Source: Taenia hydatigena
Lineage: Eukaryota; Platyhelminthes; Cestoda; Cyclophyllidea; Taeniidae
DNA: 64,000 nt
Direction: 5' to 3'
Assembly: GCA_036345935.2 (NCBI GenBank)
Contig: JADWOT020000006.1
Coordinates: forward strand, 17,768,519 to 17,832,518
Shown here: positions 11,919 to 25,245 of the stretch, in pieces
Position numbering within the stretch: position 1 is the first letter of the stretch
Layout of the letters: the number at the start of each line of letters is the position of its first letter
Made by a program: the position numbers and the translations under genes
The notes under the pieces: generated by a model
Told to the model about the DNA's origin: nothing
The model's input: only the letters and a program-made list of their open reading frames with translations
Database searches by the model: none

Positions 11919-14900
11919 CACAACTCTAAAAGCGACTGAAGATTTATCGGGTAAAATAGAAGTCGGTTATCAAGCACTCGAACTAGGGAATAGTCAAATA
12001 AAGGACTTACTTTCTTTTTTGGAATCCCAGGATAAAGGTGGATGGATAAATGGTGTAAAAGAAAAAAGTGGTTTAATCGTCAAATAAAAAGACTACGGGC
12101 AGGAGGCTTAAACGAAGCACTCACCAATTGGTAAGGGGGTGCGAAACAAACAGGATGTACACGATGTCGCTGGATAGATGGATTTGTATCTCGTACAATC
12201 CATGCGTACACCACGAAACCCGCACTGCGGATTGGTCAGATGGCACATTGTAGTTCAACGACCCTCCATCTCCCCCCTTCTCTCGGCCTCTCATTGGCTA
12301 CCCCGTGGACAGTAAATCCACGAATTTTAAAGCACTTGCACCTTAAAATCTCGATGCTATGAATAAGTGGTAATGCAATAAGAAAAAAGAATACTTTTAA
12401 AGTCTGCAGTCGTGTATGGAGCTTAGACAATAATACGGTTGATTATCAAAGAAGAATTTGGAAAATGTGTTTAAGCAAACCTTGTTGTCTAATCCTTAAT
12501 TAAAAAATGCATCGCAAACGGATCGGCGAGGTTTAAAGCAGTGAAGGCGGCCACGCTTTTTGTCTTATGTACAAGTGATGCCATCAACATACGAGGTAAC
12601 GCCTCTGGCTGTGAAGTCAGCTGCTCTCTGGGACAGACTTTGGTGGTGGATGTGCAAATCGCGAAGGTGGAATGATATTTTTTGCTTTTGTGAAGATTCG
12701 GAGCGCTGGAAAGAACTGCTGCTTATCAATTACTAGATCTAACAAGGAAGTCGGATTTATTTACTGCACCCGACCACTTATATGACCCACGAACTGAACG
12801 TTAGCTTCTAATTCTATCGAAAAGTGCTAGTCTTTGCAATAAGAGCAGTTCTTGTTTTCACGAATAATCTCATTTCGAATAAGTCATTCCCATTCACTTG
12901 TGCTTCATAGGAGACTACGAAGCTGGTGATTGGCTCTAATTAAACTCCAGGCGCATCTTTTATACATACCTTGACCAATTCGCCACATAGAGCTTCTACT
13001 TTAGATTGACCCTACTTCACAATTCTTACGTTCATTCTTCACTAGCGCTGTTTGGAGTTGCCAATTCGAAGGCGTAAGAAGAATGGTGGTAACGCAATGC
13101 GATGAGCGTAGGCCAGTTTTCACTGCCATTTTTGAGCAAACTCTTATGATTGAGCCGCTTTCACACCGATCATCCTGTCAGTCCAGTCGCTCTGATAATT
13201 GCTGCAATTTTAACGCCCTTTCTCCCTCTCGAGAGAGGAAATATTGCGCCTAAATTTGCTTTCGAACTCGAAAATAATCCTATAGCGTGCTTTATATGCA
13301 GTCTCTTGCGATCTACGAAGTGCGCAAGTAGTCGTGTTCAGGCTGACGAATATTTCTCCTGAACCCAGTGATAAAAAAGAGTCTAAGGAGCTACAATAAC
13401 TTTCTAATAAATTACATTTGAATGTTGTTAAACGATTCACAAACATAAACCCGGGCGTTTAATGTTGAATGTTACATATAATTTATAAATAGACACTTAC
13501 CAACGAGCTTTTGTAAAATTGGGACTGTAGTTCCACTATCACTCCTAACTAATATGATCTACTTCATTTCTAGAAAGCCGAGGATTAAAATGTTGCCGTT
13601 TAGCGTCCAAATCTTTCCAGGAGACGGACAACGACATAATACTAGAGCAGAATATGCAAGATCGGCAGACAAAAGGGCCATAGAAAGTGCAAAATTAGGG
13701 CCTGAACAACAAATCAGAGCATTACATAGCTTCTCTTCTGCTTTGAGTGTCTTCGGTTCTCAATTTGATCGGCCCCTTACGTAGCCTACTACAACCTACA
13801 TCCATGAGCTAACTACTACAGTCACCGAATATGCATACGAATGAGAAGCCGTCGGACTGCAATGTCAATGATCCCTAATCGCACTTCTGCTGGATCTGGA
13901 GTTTCGTCCCATTCAGGAACTGGATTTAGAGATGGGAAAAAGGCTTCCCACCGCTGGCCTAAAAGTAGTCATTGAATAAAGGGCGGAGCTTAAAATAGTT
14001 TCATGGTAATTAGACTTCACATTTGCTCCTCTTTGCTACTTTGTTCTCGCTTCATTGCCACACAGCCACATATCTTCCTATCTGGATTCTGGGTAGCTAT
14101 CAGAGAGGTGGAGGAGGTATCACATTTTCACTTCATTGACATACAAATGCAGGTACCGTAGGCAGCTCAATTGTCAATCGCTTTCCTGTGAAACATGGAC
14201 TAAGGTGATTTCCGAAGGCAGGCGTCATTTTTAGGGCTTCCTTTAAAAGACATCATAAATTATCCCGTCCACCACAAATACACTTCCTCTTTCATGGTAG
14301 TATTTACCGCTGAGCAGTATAAATCATGATTGTTTTCCTTTAAGATCATTCTCCACTTCGCGCCATCACCAGCGTATCACGCCAAGGCTTGTCAGAAGTG
14401 GAAAGGAGACGTAGTACTTGGGCAGACTCTATGCAGTCAACGCACAGATTGCCTGGCTGCTAGTGATCTGTCCCGGAGGTCGTCTCTCAAGTGTGCTTGG
14501 AACTAAAAATAAGAGGCAAAGAAGCAAGTGGATTACTGCGGTCGAGACTTGCGCATTTACAAGGCTACAGTATCCAGCACAAGATATACGAATAAAAAAA
14601 TCGCTTTATGCCACTCCCTGGAGGAGGTAGAGGTACAGACATTTCTTAAATCAGTGCTGCCGCTGACTCCTTCGACGAATAAGATCTCAGTGTAAGGATT
14701 CAACCATTACCACAGCGAAAGGAAATGTGAGGTCAAGCTTTTGGCGTATGCATACTGATACGGTCATACACAATGGCTGTCGGGGTGGTGCCCACTTCTC
14801 TTCATGGAATCCTTCTTAAAAGCACCAGATTATGCTCTGTGAAGCAATTCCAATTTTTTTCTTCTTTTGACGTTAAACATTAAAGAGGTGTTGATGGACC

Positions 14901-17900
14901 CTCCAAGTAACAAAGTTTTCTCCGATTTTATTTTTGAACACAATCGTGGGAGAACTTTGCAATTCTTTTTTGGGATTCATAACAGGAGATAAGTGCCTTT
15001 ATAGTTCTTCCATTAGAGGATGCCTTCTAGGTCTTAGAAGCTCTTTTTTGTTCCAAAATGCCACGTCGATGGAAAGATGGCTTTCAGATCTTGTGAGTAA
15101 GGGCTCATACTGCTTACTAAAAACTTCTCTATGCGACTTTTACGGGACTTTAAAGCTTGTGACAGATAAAATCGCCGTTGAATGGGCGTTGCTCTTCTAA
15201 ATAGGAAAATATGCGGGCTTTACCATTAAGTCTAGTGTTTCGATTTCGCAGGTTTGGAAAGAACGTGCTTGCGATGTTGGCAGACGGTGGGTCACATGCC
15301 GTACTTTATTTGGGAGAGCATCAATCAAGCGAGCATGTAACGATAGTGGCAGTGCACGAAATAGCTTGAGATGACCATGATTCTCAGGAAAAAGGCCTAA
15401 AACTAGTGGGGACTTACTTATTTTAAGCAGGAGGTGATGGTGGAGGAATTCTCTGCCGTTTGAAAGCAAAGCGTTTGAGTGGTGAGAACATTTCCAAGAT
15501 GGCCCCGCGTACTGCGGCGGCTCCTAGCTTGCACCAGTCATCCCTGAACGGGTTTGGATAGTTCACGAAATAACTGATTTTGAGTGCCCGATTGAGCCCC
15601 ATAATCGGAGATGAAATCTGCGACTAATCTTTCTGCACGGCAATCGGTTTCTTTCAATTTTGAAAGATTAGCACATACTGTTTATCAAGAATGCTTCCTG
15701 CTTTTGACCCAGCATGGGAAATTTGAATGTCAAATTAACTTGTCAGATCGTTTTGTCATGAAAGGCTAGGATTGTCTAGAAGGCATCATTAAGTGTGATG
15801 CAGCCTGGTTATACCACCGAATCTCCCGAAATCAAAATATGCATCGATTTGAGGTCATCCTCGTTTGATTTATCCGAGCTAAGAGACCTTTGATTGAACC
15901 AGAAAGTCTCAAATTAATTCAAATTACGCACATATTTAATAACCATAAACCCAGTTTCATTTTCTCCCAATCGGAATCAACCTTGGTGCCTGAGAGGACA
16001 TCAAACCCCCTCCTACCTCAAGGATAATTTGCGTAGGTTTGTTGGTGGAGAGTAAAAGAAGGAAGGCAAAGTGTAGAACGCTTTTTATGTGGGTTAGTGG
16101 ATCGACTTATTTCCCTTTTGTGCCCAGTCTTGCATCGTCGCCAATTCCACAGCATTACTGATTGTGGTCTAAGTCTTGATATTTCGTTTAAATTCGCCGT
16201 CTATATGTTTGAAATGGTGTTTTTTGTTTATTTTTATTTCCCTCCACCTTATTAAGCCGCATGTTTACGCGACTGGAAAAAGAAGTCGTCAATGTCAGTC
16301 GTTAGACTACACGATAAGTGTCGGAATTCACATGGGTGATCTTTGGACGATAACTTAGGCTTTTCATCATCGTCATTCTTTATCGCCCATTCGTTAAACA
16401 CAAAGTACTTCCTCGTGACTAGGCATGTCGAAGACCAGGTGTGATGAATGCCAACGGCTTAAATGCCATCTGCTTCAAGCATAAATCTACACTTCACAAA
16501 TGTGGATAGAATTGACGTTTTGTTTTAAAATGTCTTAAGCAAGCAAGCAGATGCAAGATGAGGATGAATGTTTGCAGGTTATCAAAACTAGCTAAAGACC
16601 AGTAGTTAAGAGTGAAGTCAAATTGACAGTTGAATTTCCTTTCTTGCACACAATGATGCTAACTAGTAGCGTCGGTTGAAATAGTTGCAACTGCTTTTAT
16701 TTTCGTAGTCATTTTACTTGAAGTGAGCTGAAAGAATATGCAATGCTCTAAGAAGCACTAAAAAAAAGCATTTGAAATAGGAGAATTAACTACAGTGCCC
16801 AGAGGATTCCCTGAAGCCGGACAAAATATAATACTCTGGAAGAATAAGTATTTTCGACCTACAGAAGGGTTTGGGGGCTACTGGCATGACTCGGAGGTCA
16901 GGTCGCCCGGCAGATGTTCCATAGCTAAGCCCCTGAGTGATTCATTACCAAAAACAAGAGATGAGAGTTTTGCAGTTGTATTTTTGCCACCTAAACGACT
17001 GAGATATCAGAGGCTTTGGACAGGAATATCGCCCTGCAAAAATCCAGTGCCGAGTGAGAGTGTATCGAGGTCTCTGGCACAAAAAACATAATTTGTTCAA
17101 GGCAAGTATGAAATGTGGAACTGTTTTCCGCTTTCTTCTTCCTATATACTTTGCTTAATTCTACGACTCAGTTTGAAGGCTCCTGCATCAACACAAGCAG
17201 CACACTTACTGTTTAATTCCTTCACAAACTGTCTATGCAAGAAACCTTCTACCTTGATCCGTTCTCAGACTTGATTAATTTAAAGTAAATTCCTTATTAC
17301 TTCTACAAAGTCAACAATTACGATTAAAAGGGTGCGGCAACAGACATGCAAAACAAGTTTTCGTGTTTAAATAGAGCCTATCACTCAAATACAAGCATGC
17401 TCCGTAATTAATAATGAATTGTGGTTCTAACACCCCAATTCCTCCGCAAAGTGATAGCAAGCCAAATTTTTGTGGCAGAAAATATGCCTCAAACGTACAG
17501 AAGGTGTGCATGGTTATTAGCATAATACGGGGAATGTTCCGCAGAGCTTAATTATTGTGATATCCTGACTGTTTGCTGGATTACTTGTTTTCGTCACACA
17601 GGAACTGAAGGCCTCTGAGCCACGCCAGTAGCCTCTCAGCCCATCAGCACTTCGAAAGTACAGATTCTGCCCTAATATTAGCCTTTTTTCGTCTTTAGAC
17701 AGGTACCGAGGTACTGATTTATAACGCGCGCCCTGATTCTGAAATAAGCTCTAAACTCGACTGCGGCTGATTCTTCATAACCTTCAAGCTGAGGCAATGG
17801 ATCTTTATTACCTTGCTTCCCTAGGTGGAATGGGACAATCATTATGTTTTTATGAATAAAGTAAAAACGGTACCAACTGTCATTTCGGGAAAACGATATG

Positions 17901-18579
17901 TGATTATTTGGACAAGAAAGTACATCGATTTTACATCCTCTACAACTTCAAGGGAACTATGAGTACTTGTAATTCTACAAGAGTTGGCTATTTTTTAGGA
18001 GCTTTGTCTACTTCAATTTTCCACCTTTGATAAAAATTTTGATGAAATCGCACCAATCTTATTACTGCAAGTTCTGCTACCTGTCAAATTTCGACAAATC
18101 CATAAAACTGACAGAATGTTTGTAAAATGTGGAGCCAACTGTAGAAAGTTTGGTCATTTTTGCTATACCTACAAAACAACAAGTATTGCAGTCACCGAAT
18201 TCTTGCTATCATGATTTGCAGTGCTTTGACAGCCTCTTCAACTCGGCGCTTGGTTGCACAGGCGATTAAACCGCTGTAGAACGCAATTCTACTCGACCCT
18301 ATGGCCTTTGGGTTATTCCAGTGACCTCTCAGTCCGTCTATACGTCGGCAGCACATTTCCTGTCCTACGACCATGGCCTCCCACGGCATCAGGAAAGACC
18401 CGGGATGATAATGTGCATTTAACTTTGTACACTCTTACTGTAATACTTAATTCTTTAAATGCGCTTTGTAGGCCAGAGGCGTGACGGAGCAGCGCGGAGA
18501 CTCGCTGGAGCGTGACACGTCCTCGGCCTGAACCCCCATATCTCGCCTAGCTGTTTTTATCACCCCATATATATAAAAG
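11919..18579. other. Intergenic sequence, no supported gene
   Basis: No exon chain or family motif was found on either strand. Short open frames (for example 14934-15200 + and 15197-15469 -) show no domain signature and no supporting splice sites. The first few hundred bases should hold the promoter and 5' UTR of the CAP gene, which reads leftwards from 11918, but no core promoter element is clear. Confidence 0.45.
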
Positions 18580-19076
18580 ATGTCAAAACGTACGCAGACT
18601 TCTACTATCAAGGGTGACCAGGAGGGAGAGGAGGAACCCTCCACACTTACATCCGCGCAATTTGTACTTTCGCATTTGCAGAATGTCCTTCCAAGCTTTC
18701 GTGCGTTAGTAATGAGGCTCAAAAGTGGTGATGGTGTCAAGCCAATCGAGCTATATAGACAACTTTCTCGACCAATTTGGATGAGGTCTAGCCCTTAACG
18801 TAACAGCGAATCATCTGCTGCAGATAGCTGATTCCACAGAGACACTAGAGAAAGATTTAGATGCCTCCTACTTAAAGAGAATCCTTAGTTTTGAGCGAGA
18901 TCCACTTTTTCCTATTGAAATTGATCCCAAGGAGAAGCTTAATGCATGTCTTTATTTTAATGTCGCTAATGGGCAAACGATGTTACGGAACATCGATCTA
19001 AGCGAGTGCATTTCCAAAACAACCGGCGTGGAGAAAACACGGCATTCCGGGATTTTAGCAGAACATAATGGATGAA
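18580..19076 (+). pseudogene. MED29: MED29-like Mediator subunit, reading frame interrupted
   Basis: Resembles Mediator tail subunit MED29 (about 200 aa in human) over most of its length. From the ATG at 18580 it reads an acidic N-terminus and QFVLSHLQNVLPSFRALVM. It continues after the break as LALNVTANHLLQIAD, and the C-terminal helix LNACLYFNVANGQTMLRNID followed by SKTTG matches the conserved MED29 end (human ...DCANKVTG). Between them the MED29-like segment YIDNFLDQF is shifted by one base relative to the upstream frame and is followed at once by an in-frame TGA (around 18773). So the region is a decaying copy, carries consensus errors, or has an intron there: GT at 18726 to AG at 18786 (61 bp) would restore one frame as LKSLALNV but remove the conserved segment. 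Stop codon 19074-19076. The family call is from memory and moderate. Confidence 0.5.
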
Positions 19077-19910
19077 TTAGCACCCGTAGGTAGAACTTTC
19101 ACAGATATTTAAAAATCGCTAACCTTTTTTCACCGTGTTTTGTTGTTACTACTTCTTCCAATGGCTACTGACCATGAAGCGCATTGAGGGAATAAGCGAA
19201 GGTTCACTATTCATTTTTCTGCAGGTTTGGTATCCGAGGCTATTCATTACAGGTATTTAACAGTCCTGTCTGCAAGGAATAGCTAGACAGCCCTGTTCAT
19301 GGAGTCTCAGACACTCCGTGAGCTAACAATAAATCTTCTTCCATTACGGTGCTAAATACCATAACCTTAGGAACGACGCGCAAGTGGAAAAAAAGTATTT
19401 TTATATGCAGTCTTTTTGACGCATCAAAATTTGTTAAGCAAAAGATATATAACGCCTATTTGCAACCAAGTTTATTTGGTATTTAGGACTTAAGATTTAC
19501 TAATCAATCTATTATCCCTATTACCTCTTTTGACTTTTGCAGAAATTTGTAAGGAAGGCTACGAAGCATGGCGCCATTAAGTGCATAATCTCAATACAAT
19601 GAATTTGGTTTACATTTGGAAGGCGCTTGTTAATCTGTGTTCTTGCTGGGGAGCATTGTTCAACTATTTGGGTAAGATTAAAACGCCTTCTAGGTGGTCG
19701 TGTTCTTAAATTTATCGACAATAAAACAGTTACGAGTAGACCTAATTAAGAGCGTCCATTCGTTAACTTTATTTTTCACTTCTATGTGCCATTAAAGCTG
19801 CTCTGGTAATTCCTTCCCTTTTATCTGTCTAATTGTTTGCCGAAGATTATATTCAAATGGGTAGGATTTAATGCCTCAAATCATCACTCAAAGCTATTAT
19901 TTGCCTATTC

Positions 19911-19912
19911 AG
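19911..19912 (+). promoter_or_regulatory. Splice or trans-splice acceptor before TMEM209 start
   Basis: TTGCCTATTCAG lies six bases upstream of the ATG at 19919, so an AG acceptor sits almost on the start codon. It is either the end of a 5' UTR intron or a spliced-leader acceptor of the kind used by flatworms. The sequence alone does not distinguish these. Confidence 0.45.
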
Positions 19913-19918
19913 GGTGCC

Positions 19919-22874
19919 ATGGACTCATTGGTTTGGGAGGATGCAAGCTTCACTAATAGAAATAGTGAAAGATTCCGTAAAAATGACATTCTCCATTCCT
20001 TCCTATGGACAGCCTTCAATCTCATTGCCACTCTGTGGCTATCGATTTTTTTGTAAGAGTCTATTTTTTGGTAGCATAATTCGCTGCAGGAATCCGGGTC
20101 CGGTCTTCTTACATTATCATCGTGTAAGTCTGCGTTTCATCATTTTCCAAATAATAAGTGAGCTCATTCGTTGCATTAACGACATTGTTGTAGCTGTGTT
20201 ACTGCTGTGTCTCTTTTTTGTATCGGCTGTAAGGCATCTCTACTGCCTGTGCGTTGCACTGAACTTACTTGAATCGAAAAGACAAAAGGGTAAGGCTTTG
20301 ATACCTTGATGTAATGCACTTAATTTAGCAGAAGTAAAGTCGCCAAATAGCGACTTGGTGTGTGAGGGTCGATTTGGACCTACCATTTTTTCCAAATCGG
20401 TTCCCACTTTGCCTTCTTTCGGCTCATGCTTCTCCTCTCCAAACCTCTCCATTAACAGGGAGACAAATCAGATGCTGGCAGAATGTAGCAGAGCCTCGTT
20501 GTGTCCTGATAAATTCTCCTCTCCGATGCGTTCTTTTGGTGATGCCTCCTCACCCAACATATCTGTTTGTAAGTTCTCCCGTCGCTGGAACACTTAAAGG
20601 CACATTTGTTTTAACCATGTGAATGTGTAAATTAGAAATGGGTGATTTCACTTACTGTTCATATGTAGGAGGTTATGTTTCCGATAACACTATGGTGTAA
20701 CCCTCGAATTATACTTGAAGACTCTGAGGTTTGAGAGTCTAGAGGTAGCATGCTTATGGTCATTCTGAAGGCCTAAAAATTATAATGACTTGGGGATCAG
20801 ACCAGAGCTCTATACCACTGTCATGAAGACTGAATCACTGAAGGTCGAAAAACAGCATTAACCTTAATAAGAACTCGTTATACTCCACTTCTTGGGTTTC
20901 AGTGCTTGCTCTAGGTTGGGTCAATTACTTATTTTAGCTCCGACTCAGACCATTGCAAGTGTCTCGGCCAGGGCAACCTCTGCTATTAGCTTCAATCTTT
21001 CCATCCGGTCAGATCAGAATTGGACGTCGCCTCTGACAACCGGGACGCCACGTCGCACATCACTGACACGTTGGGGCACCTACTCACCTACTTCGCCCTC
21101 CACTATGACCGTCCCGTTGCAGTACCAGCTCTCGCCCTCCCTCGGTTCTGGTAGTTGCTTGGACATCGGTAAAGACTTTGTCAAGAGCGTCAACTCTACT
21201 TCCAGTGACCGCAAAGATGGTGATGGTGGTTACAACCCGTTTTCGTCCAATGAAACTGATGGCGATGGCGGATTTGAGAAATTGATGTGTCGCGACCGAA
21301 AGGCTGTCACCGCTCCAGAGAAAAGCGCCTCTGAAGTAGGAAGGCTTAGTAATTTTTTTTCTCGAATTCGATAAACCATTTGAATGGTTTTTTAACCAAG
21401 AGATGGAGTACTAATTGTGCATGTTGAACAGCTGGGGATGCGAAGTAGCAGGGCCTATCCTGTAGACCATTGTTATTAGTAGCTTACAGAAGGACGGGTA
21501 GGTTATACGGCCATGGTTGGGCGGCTATGACACCGTCGCTTCATTGCTCTTTCAGTACTGGGAATCCAACAATGTGACCGAACTCGATCTGGACCGTTGG
21601 ACAGCGGACATTCGCAGGGTGGGTGCTCACTGCCTACCTTCCACCTCTACAAACGTCTGTCGATTGTTTTGTACTAGTTTTGCTGCTGTTTTTTTGCCCG
21701 CAGTGGTTGCATGGAACCATCCTTCGTCGTGTTGTTGATGAAATCGCTTTAGCGAATGCGAAAATATTGAAGCTTTCAGATGACGCGGCACTCATTGGAT
21801 GTGAGTTGTTGACCTCCCTTCTCCTCCGCCTTGTGTTGTTCACATGCTCTTTCTTCTGCTTGCGTTTAGCAACCACGTTGAATACGCTGGAACAGTTGGC
21901 GAAGGGGCGATATCAGCATATTGCCACGCTCTCAACGCTTATCCGATTCTTGGAGCTTACAAAGGAGCAGAACTATCTAGTCTTTCGGTTGCAAGGTTGA
22001 GGCTTCAATACATTAGATTTTAATGCCTTTACACTAGAATGGGGTTTGTAGCTGTAAATGAACGCACAGGCGCTTTTATTTTGATCTTTAAAAGTGTATA
22101 ATCACTTTCCTGTGAGACAGTTAACTATTCCAATGAAGAATACCTTTTGACTCATTCTTGGGCTCGCTTTGGTTTAACCTAATTTCGCTGTAGAGTTGGC
22201 TCGAGGGAGCTGCCTTGGTGAATTTAGATGGGACGCTGGTTCTCGAAGCACTGTCTCTCCATGGAAGGACTGCCTTCCTAATGACACGATGGTACGTGCT
22301 AACCGTTTCACTTTTTTAGGCGTAACGCTCAGATAGTCTAAACTCCGCACTTATTTTATTTGCGCAGATTCTTCTACATATCTTCTCTACCTACATGGAT
22401 AGTCTCCTTCCTCCCCATGCTAAATGCCTCTCGGGCGGCGTTTTTGGACAGTTGCACCTTGTTCGTAGCCCTGATAAGCCTGGTAAGACCCTAAGAATCC
22501 CACCCCCTACTTAAATCCCTGGTCCTAAAAGCAGGCTTTTCCTAGATTTAAAGTCCAAGTATAACGCCCAAATCTATGTAGCCACGGTCCAGCCTCCATC
22601 GATCAAGATTGTCATTGATGGGATTATCTACACATTCCCACCGGTACGTCCTATTTTTCGATAATCCTCCCCATTGTGGGATTTTGGTTTTTAGGGTCGA
22701 TACAACTTTTACCATGCATTGCTTCTCTTTTTCCACTTTTATAAGTCTTTGGACGGTACAATAAGGTAAGGCACCTCTTCAATCAAGGTGAAAAACCACA
22801 TGTCTGTATCCTCTAGATCGATTTCCTTGGGTCCTTCTGGTCTGAATGTTGCCTGGATCTTTGAAAGGCGATAG
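19919..22874 (+). CDS. TMEM209: TMEM209 (nuclear-envelope membrane protein)
   Basis: Two-pass membrane protein of the nuclear envelope and endoplasmic reticulum. Thirteen exons join without a phase conflict: 19919-20052, 20090-20123, 20163-20289, 20332-20568, 20938-21335, 21556-21618, 21704-21800, 21870-21995, 22194-22291, 22368-22482, 22546-22643, 22695-22765, 22817-22874. The product is 551 aa; human TMEM209 is 561. The N-terminal membrane segments are FLWTAFNLIATLWLSIFL and IVVAVLLLCLFFVSA, followed by a Ser/Pro-rich linker. The conserved C-terminal domain (Pfam cytochrome B561, N-terminal) is clear: YWESNNV, LNTLEQLAK, RFLELTKEQNYLVFRL, HIFSTYMDSLLPPHAK, GRYNFYHALLLFFHFYK and the terminal SLGPSGLNVAWIFE. 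The first three introns are 37, 39 and 42 bp, later ones up to 369 bp. AATAAA lies at 23032-23037, 158 bp past the stop. It converges on the minus-strand gene ending at 23293. Confidence 0.95.
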
Positions 22875-23292
22875 CCAGTTGGAATAACAATGGATTCCGG
22901 GTAAAGTTACTAGGGAAACCAACAATTAGCGCGTCGCATTTGTATATGCGAATTTTGAATTAAAGTGTTGTGCATTCTACCTCTAAACTATTATTCTGGG
23001 AACTTCTGGTGAGTAGTGCTCTGCTGGCCTAAATAAATGCTATCCAAAGTTACAGTAAATTCGCCTTTTCAGCTATGCATGGTAAGGTGTCTTCACGTTT
23101 CATGAAAACGAGCACCAGTGAATCCTATGCCTGTTTATAGAGGGAGTTCAATGTTGGTCTTCAAATTAATCACAAATGGATGCCGAAGTAACTCCAAATC
23201 CCACACAGGCACGATGTAAGTCTGTTCCTTCCGCATGCAAGTTCCTAATTCGTTGTCTGAAGTAAATACAGAGCCAAGGGGGGAGGAGGGAG
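22875..23292. other. Convergent 3' ends (TMEM209 and PELP1-like gene)
   Basis: A 418-bp spacer between two converging stop codons. It holds the plus-strand polyadenylation signal AATAAA at 23032-23037. Nothing else is recognised. Confidence 0.55.
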
Positions 23293-25245
23293 CTATATCA
23301 GTGTGTCATCAAATGTACACAAAACATCTTGAACGGACAGCGAACCTTCTTCAGGTGTGGCTGGCTTTTGAGAAAATGCTTCTGGAAGAGGAGTTTTTTC
23401 CGCGTCCGCAGTCTGAGTCAGTGTCTCCAAACCTGCCTTCTTAGCAGGAATAGGAGGAGAAACCGAGTTTGCGCGTCTTTTCACTCCTTTTGAGGGAGCG
23501 GATGTTTCAACTACGGTGGTTTCTCCCAGAGGGACCGAAGGCTTGTCCGTTTCTTGGAGCGGCGCCTCACAAGTGTTTGTGCCTGCCGTCTCGACTCGTG
23601 CTGTTAAAACACAACCAACAGGTATGAAAGTTGCGTTTGCAATTATAGGTTCGTGTGTTGGTTGGGGTTGTTCTTGCTTTGCCTCCAAGGGGGTCGCACC
23701 ATCATTTTCCGTCTGCGTTGAAACAAGAGATACAGACGATTGTTCAGTTTGAGTGAATGAAGAGACGAGGGAGTTGCTGTCACGAAAGCTTGATTTGGCA
23801 GACGTTAAGTCAGCGAGGGATATGAATGCGTATCGATGACACCGATTTGCGCTAATCCGGACTAGAGAGTCGTTGTGTCTTAATAGGACTCTGGAGAGCT
23901 CAAGAAGAGCGTTTGATTTTGAAAATAAGAATTCATAGTCTCGAACAGCGCTCGCTGCGTTTAGAAAGGGTATAAGAAAGTGCGGTCTCACTAGGATCTG
24001 TTCCAATGGAGTCAAATTATTTGCCTTGCTAAGGAGGTTAACAAGATGTGTAGCAAGATGGTGAAGTTCAGAGGACAGGGCGAGGAGAGCTTGTTTAATC
24101 TTATAGTCGCAGAAGTCATTATTTGGTCTGGCTGAGTAATCTGTGATTTCGGCAAGTGACTGCGCTAATATGAAGGAATGGTTAGCGAAGAGAAGCTCTA
24201 TCAGGCGAATGGAGGCAACAACACAACAAACATTGAGTTCATAATTGTTCACTTCTTCTGTGCTAGTCATAAGCGATTGAGTCACACTGCCCCTAGCTGC
24301 AAGGGATATATCAGAACAGACCTCAAAAATTATACGAGAAGTAAGTCGAGAAAGAGACGGGGACGTCACTTGAGCGGTTGCGTCAAGAAAGGAGGAAAGG
24401 CAACGATAAACAGCCAATTTGTAAGTTATTGAGTCTTTAGATGGATGTGATCGAACGAAATTTGAAGACCACTCAAGTTGGTACACCAGGCTGGTGATGA
24501 GGGAGGGGGCAGCTGGTGAGATGTTAACTCCACAAGACTGAACGACAACGCAAAATGAGTGAAGAAGATGTCTTGCACAGACTATCAAAGTAGACGATGA
24601 GTGGCGAGGGTCGCAGATGTTGACGGAAAATATTGCACAGATGGCAAAGCATATATATGGTAGACAGATTGGGAGCACAGTAGTTGATCCACATTCAAAA
24701 ATGCTTCTAAGAGTGCTGGAAAGAATGTATATCCTGCATAATGCCAATTCGAGTTTATTACTAGCATTGATGTCATCTATCGTGACCAAGCGAGACAAAA
24801 TCTTTGATTTTGGGTCTTGAAGTGATATGAGAGGCTGTAAAACAGATACGTGAAAACCAGACAACTTGAATGCACCGATAGCAGCATCCAAAAGTGTAGA
24901 AATTACTTGTTGAAGTGACGGCCTGAATTTGTCTACACGTTTCGTTACAGTGTCAGAAAGTATTAAACGCGAGAAGCAAACGCCCACATACTCCATTACG
25001 CGGACATCCAATGCGTGCGCTTTCTTGCACCTAATCCCTGCATCCTTGTCCATAGATCCGCAATACATTATATGATAGACGCCCGCTTCACATAACCTCC
25101 AAAACGCACTCCCATGGAGCCTGTCTGATTGCAGCACTTCAAGAACCTTCACCCAGTCCCACTTTGCTGAGCAGCTGAGAGCCTTCAAGGATTTGAAAAG
25201 CTTCACAAAGTCCCCGGGCAGATCAAGAACAGCTGAGCGGGCCAT
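23293..25245 (-). CDS. Intronless helical-repeat protein, possibly PELP1/RIX1-like
   Basis: A single open frame of 650 codons from the first ATG at 25245, by far the longest uninterrupted frame in the window. The first 470 residues are Leu/Ser-rich and predicted helical (for example YKLAVYRCLSSFLDATAQV, KIKQALLALSSELHHLATH), like HEAT/ARM repeats. The last 180 are low-complexity (Ser, Thr, Glu, Pro) with a basic KRRANSVSPPIPAKKA patch that could be a nuclear localisation signal, and end SVQDVLCTFDDTLI. The architecture and the acidic-aromatic C-terminus recall PELP1/RIX1, the nucleolar scaffold of the 60S pre-ribosome Rix1 complex, but no diagnostic motif proves it; symplekin-like or other HEAT proteins are alternatives. 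The frame stays open for ten codons upstream of this ATG to an AG acceptor-like site (GTCTCAG), so an additional 5' exon is possible. Confidence 0.7.
   Translation of the reverse strand: MARSAVLDLPGDFVKLFKSLKALSCSAKWDWVKVLEVLQSDRLHGSAFWRLCEAGVYHIMYCGSMDKDAGIRCKKAHALDVRVMEYVGVCFSRLILSDTVTKRVDKFRPSLQQVISTLLDAAIGAFKLSGFHVSVLQPLISLQDPKSKILSRLVTIDDINASNKLELALCRIYILSSTLRSIFECGSTTVLPICLPYICFAICAIFSVNICDPRHSSSTLIVCARHLLHSFCVVVQSCGVNISPAAPSLITSLVYQLEWSSNFVRSHPSKDSITYKLAVYRCLSSFLDATAQVTSPSLSRLTSRIIFEVCSDISLAARGSVTQSLMTSTEEVNNYELNVCCVVASIRLIELLFANHSFILAQSLAEITDYSARPNNDFCDYKIKQALLALSSELHHLATHLVNLLSKANNLTPLEQILVRPHFLIPFLNAASAVRDYEFLFSKSNALLELSRVLLRHNDSLVRISANRCHRYAFISLADLTSAKSSFRDSNSLVSSFTQTEQSSVSLVSTQTENDGATPLEAKQEQPQPTHEPIIANATFIPVGCVLTARVETAGTNTCEAPLQETDKPSVPLGETTVVETSAPSKGVKRRANSVSPPIPAKKAGLETLTQTADAEKTPLPEAFSQKPATPEEGSLSVQDVLCTFDDTLI

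Noticed and set aside
16795..17091. 98-codon plus-strand frame
   Set aside because: Begins with GTG, has no ATG near its start, no motif and no splice context.
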